Shown here: piece after piece, positions 1 to 5,353 of the stretch
Layout of the letters: each line of letters opens with the position of its first letter
Position numbering within the stretch: position 1 is the stretch's first letter
Assembly: GCA_017411235.1 (NCBI GenBank)
Contig: JAFPMR010000091.1
Location: 1 to 8,135, forward strand
Direction: 5' to 3'
DNA from: Bacilli bacterium
GTDB taxonomy: Bacteria > Bacillota_I > Bacilli_A > RF39 > UBA660
Length of the DNA: 8,135 nt
Translations under genes and position numbers: made by a program
Notes under the pieces: model-generated
What the model was told of the DNA's origin: nothing
What the model saw: the letters and a program-made list of their open reading frames with translations, nothing else
Databases searched by the model: none

Positions 1-263
1 AATAAATAATCAAATACACTAATATGCATATCTGGTATTTCATCACTAATAACTTGTGGTAAGAATCCTATTCTAGTACCTGGTTTAAAAGTAATACTAC
101 CTTTATCAGGTTCTAGTTTTCCTAAAATCAAATTAAAGAATGTTGATTTACCAGCACCATTCATACCAATAATACCAACTTTTTCATTTTCATTAATATG
201 TAATGTGATATCATCGAATATTTCTTGGATACCAAAAGACATACTAAGGTTTTTAATATTCAT
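1..263 (-). CDS. ABC-F family ATP-binding protein, N-terminal fragment
   Basis: The first 87 codons are present and the gene runs off the left edge of the window. The protein starts MNIKNLSMSFG, has a Walker A motif GMNGAGKST (residues 33-41) and a Q-loop in RIGFLPQ (residues 64-70). The short N-terminus with no membrane segment, the strand order and the 'IGFLPQ' Q-loop are typical of ABC-F proteins. These are soluble twin-ATPase factors that act on the ribosome, as translation factors or in antibiotic resistance, rather than in transport. A single-domain ABC transporter ATPase cannot be fully excluded, because the signature motif and second ATPase domain lie outside the window. The start is supported by GAGGTGAT just upstream of the ATG. 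The gene has its own extended -10 promoter and follows the terminator of the lipoprotein gene, so it is probably transcribed alone. The ABC-F subfamily cannot be assigned from this fragment. Confidence 0.85.
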   Translation of the reverse strand, partial: MNIKNLSMSFGIQEIFDDITLHINENEKVGIIGMNGAGKSTFFNLILGKLEPDKGSITFKPGTRIGFLPQVISDEIPDMHISVFDYL

Positions 264-281
264 AATATCACCTCGAGTAAG

Positions 282-290
282 ATTATAGCA
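282..290 (-). promoter_or_regulatory. Extended -10 promoter of the ABC-F gene
   Basis: On the minus strand the sequence reads TGCTATAAT, a perfect extended -10 (TGn plus TATAAT). It begins one base after the U-tract of the upstream terminator. Transcription should start near 275, leaving a leader of about 12 nt that is essentially the Shine-Dalgarno sequence. No convincing -35 is visible, as expected for an extended -10 promoter. Confidence 0.65.
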
Positions 291-291
291 T

Positions 292-320
292 AAAAAAATG
301 AACTATAAAAATAGTTCATT
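292..320 (-). terminator. Rho-independent terminator of the lipoprotein gene
   Basis: A perfect 10-bp stem (297-306 pairing with 311-320) with a 4-base loop is followed on the minus strand by seven consecutive T. It lies 7 bp past the lipoprotein stop codon. Confidence 0.85.
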
Positions 321-327
321 CAATTAA

Positions 328-801
328 CTACTTAAGAGTACAAGTAGCTCCTTCTTTTTCAGTTTCTTCTTTTAACTTACTTAGAGTATCGCCATCGATT
401 TTTTCATAATTATCTTCATCTTCAAGTAATTCTTTTTCAAAATCTTCAGGATCATAAGATGCTTCTAAAATAACTTTTTCATCTTCCACTTTTACAGAAC
501 ATTCAGTGAACTCTTCATCAGTACAAAACATTTCTTCATATTGCTCTGGTTTAATATCAAATTCTTTCAAAGATGCTTCAGGTGATTCCATAACCATTGT
601 TAATTCAGTAAACTTAAATGTTTTCTTATCTTGCTTAACTGTCATAGTCATTTTTTCACCATTTTCTTCTTTTACACAAGTAAGAGTTCTAATAGTAGTT
701 TCTTTTTTGCTTTCGTTTTTCTCTTCTTCTTTGTCTTTTCCACATCCTACTGTAAGTAGACAAACACCAGCAAATAATAAAATTAATCCTTTCTTTTTCA
801 T
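328..801 (-). CDS. Small Cys-containing secreted lipoprotein of unknown function
   Basis: This encodes 157 residues. A KKK N-terminus, a hydrophobic stretch (5-18) and Cys20 in LTVGC form a lipoprotein signal peptide, with a slightly unusual residue at the -3 position. The mature protein should be lipid-anchored on the outer face of the membrane. After the lipid Cys comes a charged linker rich in Lys and Glu (21-36), then a mixed alpha/beta domain. Cys42, Cys93, Cys101 and Cys154 are four further extracytoplasmic cysteines, enough for two disulfides. The domain is reminiscent of small DUF1307/YehR-type lipoproteins, but I do not recognise it with confidence. The start is supported by AGAGAGG eight bases before the ATG. 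The gene has its own promoter and terminator. A membrane thioredoxin-like protein with a CGYC site is encoded nearby on the same strand (1756-2463) and could act on its cysteines, which is inference. Confidence 0.8.
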   Translation of the reverse strand: MKKKGLILLFAGVCLLTVGCGKDKEEEKNESKKETTIRTLTCVKEENGEKMTMTVKQDKKTFKFTELTMVMESPEASLKEFDIKPEQYEEMFCTDEEFTECSVKVEDEKVILEASYDPEDFEKELLEDEDNYEKIDGDTLSKLKEETEKEGATCTLK

Positions 802-827
802 TTAAACGACCTCTCTTTCATATTAGT

Positions 828-836
828 ATTTTAACA
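828..836 (-). promoter_or_regulatory. Extended -10 promoter of the lipoprotein gene
   Basis: The minus strand reads TGTTAAAAT, an extended -10 with one mismatch to TATAAT. Its first T is the last base of the folD terminator U-tract. The predicted start of transcription is near 821, giving a leader of about 20 nt. Confidence 0.55.
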
Positions 837-863
837 AAAAAACAGGTTCAATAAAACCTGTTT
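836..863 (-). terminator. Rho-independent terminator of folD
   Basis: A 9-bp stem (840-848 with 855-863, core ACAGGTT/AACCTGT) with a 6-base loop is followed on the minus strand by seven T. It begins 12 bp past the folD stop codon. Confidence 0.85.
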
Positions 864-875
864 ACTAAAATTATT

Positions 876-1709
876 CTATTTTTTTCTCATTATATGCGCT
901 TCGTAGACATTATTCATTAGTTCATATACAGTCATTGGACCAACACCACCTGGAACAGGTGTAATATATGATGCTTTTTTACTAACATTTTCATAATCTA
1001 CATCACCATATAATTTATTATTAACTCTACTTATTCCAACATCAACGATAATAGCATTGTCTTTAACCATATCTGCTGTTAAGAAACCTGCTTTACCAAC
1101 AGCAACAACTACTAAATCAGCATTTCTAGTAATAGATGCTAAATCTTTAGTATGAGAATGACATAAAGTAACAGTAGCGTTTCTGTTAGTTAATAATTGT
1201 ACTATAGGTCTTCCTACTAAAATACTTCTACCAATTACACAAGCATTCATACCATCTAAATCAATATTATAAGCATCTAGTAATTCAATAATACCTTTAG
1301 GAGTACAAGGAACTAGGGCAGGGGCATTATTAACTAACTTACCAGTATTTAAATAAGTTAAACCATCAACATCTTTTAAAGGATCAATAGTATTTTGAAT
1401 TAACTCTGTATCCAAATGACTTGGTAAAGGCATTTGAACAATAATACCATCAATACTATCATCATTATTTAATGCTTTTATATAGTTGATAACTTCCTCG
1501 TTATTAACAGTTTCAGGGAATTTCTTTCCTACATATTTATAACCCAATTCTAAAGCTAACTTTTCTTTTTGTTTTACATAAACAGTACTAGCTTCATCAT
1601 TACCAACTTGTATAACGCATAAACCTAACTTAGTACCAAGTTTACTTATTTTATCTTTTAAAATAGGTATATTCTTTTCTCTATATTCTTTTCCACTTAT
1701 TACTATCAT
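876..1709 (-). CDS. folD: Bifunctional methylenetetrahydrofolate dehydrogenase / methenyltetrahydrofolate cyclohydrolase
   Basis: FolD interconverts 5,10-methylene-THF and 10-formyl-THF in the cytoplasm, using NAD(P) and then water. It supplies one-carbon units for purine and formyl-Met synthesis. The 277-residue length is close to the family norm. Visible signatures are the catalytic Tyr44 and Lys48 (STVYVKQK), QMPLP (92-96), KDVDG (112-116), PCTP (134-137), the nucleotide-binding loop GRSILVGRP (160-168) and PGGVGPMT (253-260). I chose the ATG at 1709 because GGTGAT sits just upstream. An in-frame GTG at 1721 would add four residues, but it lacks a ribosome binding site and almost coincides with the predicted transcription start. 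The gene has its own promoter and terminator. All catalytic motifs are intact, so it should be active. Confidence 0.97.
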   Translation of the reverse strand: MIVISGKEYREKNIPILKDKISKLGTKLGLCVIQVGNDEASTVYVKQKEKLALELGYKYVGKKFPETVNNEEVINYIKALNNDDSIDGIIVQMPLPSHLDTELIQNTIDPLKDVDGLTYLNTGKLVNNAPALVPCTPKGIIELLDAYNIDLDGMNACVIGRSILVGRPIVQLLTNRNATVTLCHSHTKDLASITRNADLVVVAVGKAGFLTADMVKDNAIIVDVGISRVNNKLYGDVDYENVSKKASYITPVPGGVGPMTVYELMNNVYEAHIMRKK

Positions 1710-1728
1710 AGTAATCACCACGTAATAA

Positions 1729-1737
1729 ATTATACCA
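1729..1737 (-). promoter_or_regulatory. Extended -10 promoter of folD
   Basis: The minus strand reads TGGTATAAT, a perfect extended -10. It begins two positions after the seven-T tract that ends the thioredoxin-like gene. The predicted transcription start is near 1722, so the leader to the ATG at 1709 is about 13 nt and starts just before the GGTGAT ribosome binding site. Confidence 0.65.
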
Positions 1738-1738
1738 T

Positions 1739-1769
1739 AAAAAAAGATTAGGTAATTATTTACCTAATC
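1739..1769 (-). terminator. Terminator overlapping the 3' end of the thioredoxin-like gene
   Basis: A perfect 10-bp stem (1746-1755 with 1760-1769) and a 4-base loop are followed by seven T on the minus strand. The 5' arm lies within the last codons (Gly-Leu-Gly-Lys). The TAA stop (1758-1756) begins in the loop and runs into the 3' arm, so the terminator is largely built out of coding sequence. Confidence 0.85.
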
Positions 1770-2463
1770 CAACTTTATCAAATGCTTCCTTTATTGTATT
1801 TGCATCAGCAGCACCCTTAATATAATAAAGAATCTTACTATTCTTAATAATTAATGTAGCAGGTGTTCCTTTTAATGCAGTTTCTCCAGCACCTTCAAAT
1901 TCTTTAACAGCATCCATATTCTTAATTAAATTAAATGCTTCTTGATCAGTTATTTGACCACCTGTTTGAGTTAATGTAACTATCTTCAAGTAATCAATAT
2001 ATCTAACAGTGATTCCATATTGTTCAGCAACTTGAGTAATAATAGGTGCATAGTATGCACAATAACCGCATCCTTGACGTCCAATCATTACAACGATTGT
2101 TTCGTTCTTAGATTCGCTAGCTATATCTTGAGCTCTAATCTCCTTAAATGCTTCTGTACTATATGAACTTGATGAACTACTTCCTTGTTCTTGCTCTTGA
2201 GTCTCAGGTTCAGTCTTACCAGTACTACTTCCATTAATAACAACTATCATAGTAATTAATGATAGAGCAGCAACAATAGCTACTAAAACAAGAATTAAAT
2301 TTGTTTTCTTTTCAATATTTACAATTCTTTCTTCAGTAGTTAACTCTACATATTCATCATCTTCGTCTTCAGAAGAACTTGGTACTTCAATTTCTTCAAC
2401 TTCTTCTTGAACTTCTTCAACTTCTTCTTTTTCTTCTTCGATTTTTTTCTTTCTATTTGCCAT
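1756..2463 (-). CDS. Membrane-anchored thioredoxin-like protein with CGYC motif
   Basis: This encodes 235 residues. Residues 1-50 form a charged cytoplasmic tail, Lys-rich at first and then strongly acidic (EEEKEEVEEVQEEVEE). A single membrane segment spans about 55-76. A Glu/Gln and Ser-rich linker (81-102) follows, and a thioredoxin-fold domain covers about 104-235. The redox site is C132-G-Y-C135, and the cis-Pro loop is GTPAT with Pro201. The topology puts the catalytic domain outside the cell. It is therefore likely a thiol-disulfide oxidoreductase, or a relative of bacteriocin-transport accessory thioredoxins, acting on exported proteins. The upstream in-frame ATG at 2514 was rejected because GGGAGG lies nine bases before the ATG at 2463 and the extra 17 residues fall within the untranslated leader. 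A plausible substrate is the Cys-rich lipoprotein encoded two genes further along. Confidence 0.85.
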   Translation of the reverse strand: MANRKKKIEEEKEEVEEVQEEVEEIEVPSSSEDEDDEYVELTTEERIVNIEKKTNLILVLVAIVAALSLITMIVVINGSSTGKTEPETQEQEQGSSSSSSYSTEAFKEIRAQDIASESKNETIVVMIGRQGCGYCAYYAPIITQVAEQYGITVRYIDYLKIVTLTQTGGQITDQEAFNLIKNMDAVKEFEGAGETALKGTPATLIIKNSKILYYIKGAADANTIKEAFDKVGLGK

Positions 2464-2485
2464 TTCTAAAATCCTCCCTACATCA

Positions 2486-2514
2486 ATTTTACATTTTTTT
2501 GCAAAATAATACAA
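2486..2514 (-). promoter_or_regulatory. Putative promoter of the thioredoxin-like gene
   Basis: The minus strand has TAAAAT (2491-2486) seventeen bases after TTGTAT (2514-2509), with a TG directly before the -10. The -35 lies inside the stem of the upstream terminator. It is a weaker match than the other promoters here. The predicted leader is about 16 nt. Confidence 0.4.
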
Positions 2515-2539
2515 GAAAAAAGCCTTATTTTCTTGTATT
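2503..2539 (-). terminator. Terminator of the PrsW-like gene
   Basis: A perfect 12-bp stem (2508-2519 with 2528-2539, core ACAAGAAAA/TTTTCTTGT) with an 8-base loop begins at the PrsW stop codon. The following minus-strand sequence (ATTTTGC) is only a short U-tract, so termination may be leaky into the next gene. Confidence 0.65.
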
Positions 2540-3234
2540 TATTTTATATAACGATCATTTTTTGAAAGATGTTTAATTCTTTTAAAAGATACAGAATACA
2601 ATAAAAGAACGAATACAACATATACTGCAATAAATTCCCATTTATTAATAGATAAACAAAGATCAAAAATGCCATGTAGCAATATTGGAATTAATAAAGA
2701 CATTATCATAAATAATAAAAATCCTTTTTTTCTATTATGATCCATCTTTGATAATCCATAGTAATAACCCATGAATACACCAAAGAATGCATGAGCTGGT
2801 ACAGATAAAACAGCTCTAAGTAGTGCTGTGATTATTCCGCCACCTTCACTAAATACATACAAGAAATTCTCTACAGTAGCAAATCCAATAGCTACAAAAA
2901 CACCATAAACGATACCATCAAATAAAAAATTAAAATTCTTATTTCTCCAAGTAAATATAAATAACATAATCCATTTACATGCTTCTTCAATTAGTGCAAC
3001 ACCTAAAAAATTATAGATTAATAAAGTCTTAATATCAGTAGAATCACTAACCAGAATTGGAAAGCTATCTTTTGCTAAGTGAGATATCGAAATAGTTAAA
3101 CCAACTGCTAACATTCCACCAACGAATAATCTAAACAACAAACCAGCTGGTTCTTTTTCTGTCTTATCCATTCTATAAACATATCTACCTAATAGATATG
3201 ATGGTAATATAGTTAGAAATATTAAATAATTCAT
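2539..3234 (-). CDS. PrsW family intramembrane glutamic-type protease
   Basis: This is a polytopic membrane protein of 231 residues. PrsW proteins cut membrane-bound substrates within or next to the bilayer. The best known case is Bacillus subtilis PrsW, which starts degradation of the anti-sigma factor RsiW. The family motifs appear in order: EEACK (Glu83, Glu84, Lys87), FDGIVYG (105-111), ENF (Glu122, Asn123), the HAFFG histidine (His148) and HGIFD (His187, Asp191). About seven hydrophobic segments are visible. I chose the ATG at 3234 because GGTGAT stands three bases before it. The longer frame to 3336 would run through the divergent promoter region and overlap the opposite gene. No anti-sigma factor or other obvious substrate is encoded in the window. 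The motifs are complete, so activity is likely, but the target is unknown. Confidence 0.88.
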   Translation of the reverse strand: MNYLIFLTILPSYLLGRYVYRMDKTEKEPAGLLFRLFVGGMLAVGLTISISHLAKDSFPILVSDSTDIKTLLIYNFLGVALIEEACKWIMLFIFTWRNKNFNFLFDGIVYGVFVAIGFATVENFLYVFSEGGGIITALLRAVLSVPAHAFFGVFMGYYYGLSKMDHNRKKGFLLFMIMSLLIPILLHGIFDLCLSINKWEFIAVYVVFVLLLYSVSFKRIKHLSKNDRYIK

Positions 3235-3249
3235 ATAATCACCAATAAA

Positions 3250-3258
3250 ATTATAACA
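3250..3258 (-). promoter_or_regulatory. Extended -10 promoter of the PrsW-like gene
   Basis: The minus strand reads TGTTATAAT, a perfect extended -10. The predicted start is near 3243, at the ribosome binding site itself, which leaves a leader of only about 9-10 nt. It is paired with a divergent promoter 8 bp away. Confidence 0.65.
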
Positions 3259-3265
3259 TATAATA

Positions 3266-3274
3266 TGATATAAT
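3266..3274 (+). promoter_or_regulatory. Extended -10 promoter of the hydrolase-serpin operon
   Basis: The plus strand reads TGATATAAT, a perfect extended -10. The predicted start is near 3281, just at the AGAAGGTGA ribosome binding site, giving a leader of about 12 nt. Its -35 region overlaps the -10 of the divergent PrsW promoter. Confidence 0.65.
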
Positions 3275-3292
3275 TTATCTAGAAGGTGAAGT

Positions 3293-4135
3293 ATGAAAAA
3301 GAAACTAATAATAATATTTATTGTCTTAATATTCATTGGTTTAGCAATATATCAAATAATAAAATATCATAACAAAGAATATATAGATGGTGAAATGTAT
3401 ATAACAAATAACAATAATCAAAAAATATATGCAGTATTACATCGACCTAGTATAAAAGGTAAAATGCCTATTGTAATCTATTCCCATGGTCTAGGCGCAA
3501 CCTATAGAGCATGTGGCGATTATGCAGATGAATTAGAAAAACTTAATATAGCAACTATCTGTTTTGACTTTAGAGGTGGATCAGATCGTAGTAAAAGTGA
3601 TGGTAGTCCAAAAGAAATGTCTTTTCTAACCGAAATGGAAGACTTAGAAGTAATAATTGAAAAAGTAAAAACTTGGGATTTTATTGATAAAAATAAAATA
3701 ATCTTAATGGGATCATCTCAAGGAGGTGCTATATCAGCATTAATATCTGCTAAAAGAGATGATATAAAAGGAACTGTTCTTTTATATCCTGCACTAGGAA
3801 TACCTGAAGTAGTAACCAAATGGTATCCATCAAAAGACGAAATACCAGAAGAAATTAAAATGACAAGTAATATAACAGTAGGTCCTAAATACTTCTTAGA
3901 TATATGGGATTTAGATGTATATAGTATTATTGAAAAAGATGAAAAACAAATCTTAATCCTACAAGGAACAGAAGATCCTCTTGTAAAACCAGAACAATCT
4001 AAAAAAGTAAACAAGATTTATAAAAATAGTGAACTATACTTCATCGAAGGAGCGGGACATGGCTTTGAAGATGAACAATTTACAGAAGCATTTAAATACA
4101 TAAAAGAGTATTTAGAAAAAATAGATGTTATATAG
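3293..4135 (+). CDS. Membrane-anchored alpha/beta hydrolase
   Basis: This encodes 280 residues. An N-terminal hydrophobic segment (5-23, after MKKK) anchors the protein with its catalytic domain outside the cell. No lipobox is seen. The domain has the alpha/beta hydrolase order: oxyanion loop YSHGLG (63-68), FDFRGGSDRS (91-100), nucleophile elbow GSSQG with Ser142, acid Asp228 in QGTEDPLV, and His256 in GAGHGF. It looks like a feruloyl-esterase, dienelactone-hydrolase or S9-peptidase type serine hydrolase. Substrates could be short acyl esters or peptides, but sequence alone does not settle this. AGAAGGTGA precedes the ATG. The serpin gene follows after 15 bp with no terminator between them, so the two are co-transcribed. 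Serpins inhibit chymotrypsin- or subtilisin-like proteases, so this hydrolase is not an obvious serpin target. Confidence 0.85.
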   Translation: MKKKLIIIFIVLIFIGLAIYQIIKYHNKEYIDGEMYITNNNNQKIYAVLHRPSIKGKMPIVIYSHGLGATYRACGDYADELEKLNIATICFDFRGGSDRSKSDGSPKEMSFLTEMEDLEVIIEKVKTWDFIDKNKIILMGSSQGGAISALISAKRDDIKGTVLLYPALGIPEVVTKWYPSKDEIPEEIKMTSNITVGPKYFLDIWDLDVYSIIEKDEKQILILQGTEDPLVKPEQSKKVNKIYKNSELYFIEGAGHGFEDEQFTEAFKYIKEYLEKIDVI

Positions 4136-4150
4136 AGAGGAATAGTAATA

Positions 4151-5215
4151 ATGAATAAAGAACTAAATAATAACTTATTAAGATTAACGGATACTACAGA
4201 ACCTAATGTAAACAATAACACCATAATTTCTGGATTATCTATTAAAATGGCTTTAGTAATGTTACTAAATGGTTCAGAAGGAGAATCTAAAGAAGAACTA
4301 TTAAGATTCTTAGGAAATATAACAGTAGAAGAGTTAAACCAAGAAACAAAGAGTGCTTTAGAAGAATGTGGAGAAAGTTTAAAACTAGCTAATACGTTCT
4401 GGTTTCATAAAACATATATAGCTAAAGAAGAATTTAAACAAATAATCAAAGAATATCAAAATGCAGATGCTCAAACAGATGACTTTGATGATCCTAGTTC
4501 TTTAGATAAAGTTAATAACTGGGTAAAAGAAAATACTAATGGTTTAATAGAAAAAGTATTAGAAAAATTAGATTCTAGTACAACTTCTATGTTGATTAAT
4601 ACTTTATACTTTAAAGCTCAATGGTCTAAACCATTCCCAGAATATAATACAAAAGATGATACATTCCATGGCCTAGATAGAACTAGTACAATTAAAATGA
4701 TGGCAAATAATACATCATCATATTATGAAAATCAATTCGCTAAAGGTTTTGGTCTAACATATGAAGAAAGTCCATATGAATTTATTGGCGTCTTACCCAA
4801 TAATGAAGGTGAATTCAATATAAGCGATCTAGATTTAAATAACTTCTTAAAACAAAATGGTAATTATCGTGTTAATTTAGAATTCCCTAAATTAGACATC
4901 GAATATAGTACACAATTAGAACATGTATTACCACAATTAGGATTAAGAGCACCATTTAATAATCCACAAGACTTTAACAAGATGCTTAATATATCTCAAT
5001 TAGTACAACAAATAATTCATAAAACTAATTTTAAACTAGATGAAAAAGGAACAGAAGCTGCAGCAGCTACTGTTGTAATGATGACTAGGGGAATGGCACC
5101 TAACTTTGATATACCAACAGAGATAAATCTAAGATTTGATCGTCCATTCGCTTTCATGATAAGACATAGAATAACAAATGAATTACTATTCATAGGTAAA
5201 ATTAATAATCTATAA
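4151..5215 (+). CDS. Serpin-family serine protease inhibitor
   Basis: This encodes 354 residues covering essentially the whole serpin fold from helix A onward. Diagnostic segments are ISGLSIKMALVMLLNGSEG (26-44), NTLYFKAQWSKPF (150-162), the hinge EKGTEAAAAT (298-307) and the C-terminal signature LRFDRPFAFMI (327-337) with FIGKI (347-351). The small-residue hinge is that of an inhibitory serpin, which traps proteases by inserting its reactive loop into sheet A. Counting from the hinge puts P1 near Gly314, next to Arg313. The stretch between the hinge and FDRPF is about seven residues longer than in alpha-1-antitrypsin, so the scissile bond is uncertain. No signal peptide or lipobox is present, and GAGAGG ten bases before the ATG supports this start. 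The protein should thus be cytoplasmic unless released by lysis. It is the second gene of an operon with a membrane hydrolase. Confidence 0.95.
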   Translation: MNKELNNNLLRLTDTTEPNVNNNTIISGLSIKMALVMLLNGSEGESKEELLRFLGNITVEELNQETKSALEECGESLKLANTFWFHKTYIAKEEFKQIIKEYQNADAQTDDFDDPSSLDKVNNWVKENTNGLIEKVLEKLDSSTTSMLINTLYFKAQWSKPFPEYNTKDDTFHGLDRTSTIKMMANNTSSYYENQFAKGFGLTYEESPYEFIGVLPNNEGEFNISDLDLNNFLKQNGNYRVNLEFPKLDIEYSTQLEHVLPQLGLRAPFNNPQDFNKMLNISQLVQQIIHKTNFKLDEKGTEAAAATVVMMTRGMAPNFDIPTEINLRFDRPFAFMIRHRITNELLFIGKINNL

Positions 5216-5220
5216 GAAAT

Positions 5221-5246
5221 AAAACTCAACTAATGTTGAGTTTTTA
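5221..5246 (+). terminator. Terminator of the hydrolase-serpin operon
   Basis: A 10-bp stem (5221-5230 with 5235-5244, core ACTCAAC/GTTGAGT) with loop TAAT ends in five T. It begins six bases after the serpin stop codon. Confidence 0.88.
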
Positions 5247-5248
5247 TA

Positions 5249-5285
5249 TGCCTAAAAGTTCTACCGAAAGTAGAGCGTTAGGACA
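5249..5285 (+). other. Unexplained imperfect two-helix hairpin
   Basis: An outer helix CCTAA/TTAGG (5251-5255 with 5278-5282) and an inner helix TCTAC/GTAGA (5260-5264 with 5270-5274) enclose the loop CGAAA. They are separated by an asymmetric internal loop (AAGT against GCG). TG/CA (5249-5250 with 5284-5285) could extend the base across a bulged A. It lies just after the serpin terminator and has no U-tract on either strand. I do not recognise it as a known riboswitch or structured RNA. It could be a structured RNA fragment, a DNA hairpin site, or chance. Confidence 0.35.
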
Positions 5286-5331
5286 TTAAAAATGATAATC
5301 ATCACCCTTATAATTAAGATGTAAGGAGGGT
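5286..5331 (+). promoter_or_regulatory. Possible cryptic promoter with palindrome and orphan Shine-Dalgarno
   Basis: TTAAAA (5286-5291) and TATAAT (5309-5314) are spaced by 17 bp, a plausible promoter. The spacer contains a perfect palindrome ATGATAATCAT (5292-5302) that resembles the core of a Fur-type box. Downstream is a strong Shine-Dalgarno AAGGAGGG (5323-5330), but no start codon with an open frame follows it. ACCCTTA (5304-5310) could pair with part of the Shine-Dalgarno. This may be the remnant of a lost gene start or the start of an untranslated leader. Confidence 0.35.
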
Positions 5332-5353
5332 ATAAAAAAATATTATATAGTTC

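Noticed and set aside
2379..2460. CTTCTT-rich simple repeat
   Set aside because: It is the antisense of the Glu-rich N-terminal tail of the thioredoxin-like protein, so coding bias explains it.
2464..2514. 17-residue N-terminal extension of the thioredoxin-like protein
   Set aside because: It would cover the putative promoter and the GGGAGG ribosome binding site of the ATG at 2463, and has no ribosome binding site of its own.
3235..3336. N-terminal extension of the PrsW-like protein to an ATG at 3336
   Set aside because: It would overlap the opposite hydrolase gene and translate the divergent promoter region. GGTGAT stands directly before the ATG at 3234.
3718..4224. Minus-strand open frames opposite the hydrolase and serpin genes
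   Set aside because: They are antisense shadows of well-supported genes, with no ribosome binding site or recognisable domain.
5251..5282. Hammerhead ribozyme or known riboswitch in the CCTAA/TTAGG hairpin
   Set aside because: The GAAA in the loop is suggestive, but the CUGAUGA core of a hammerhead is missing and no riboswitch consensus could be matched.
5292..5324. Ten-codon open frame starting ATGATAATC
   Set aside because: It lies across the spacer and -10 of the cryptic promoter. Only a weak AGGA precedes it, and its composition is ordinary for AT-rich intergenic DNA.
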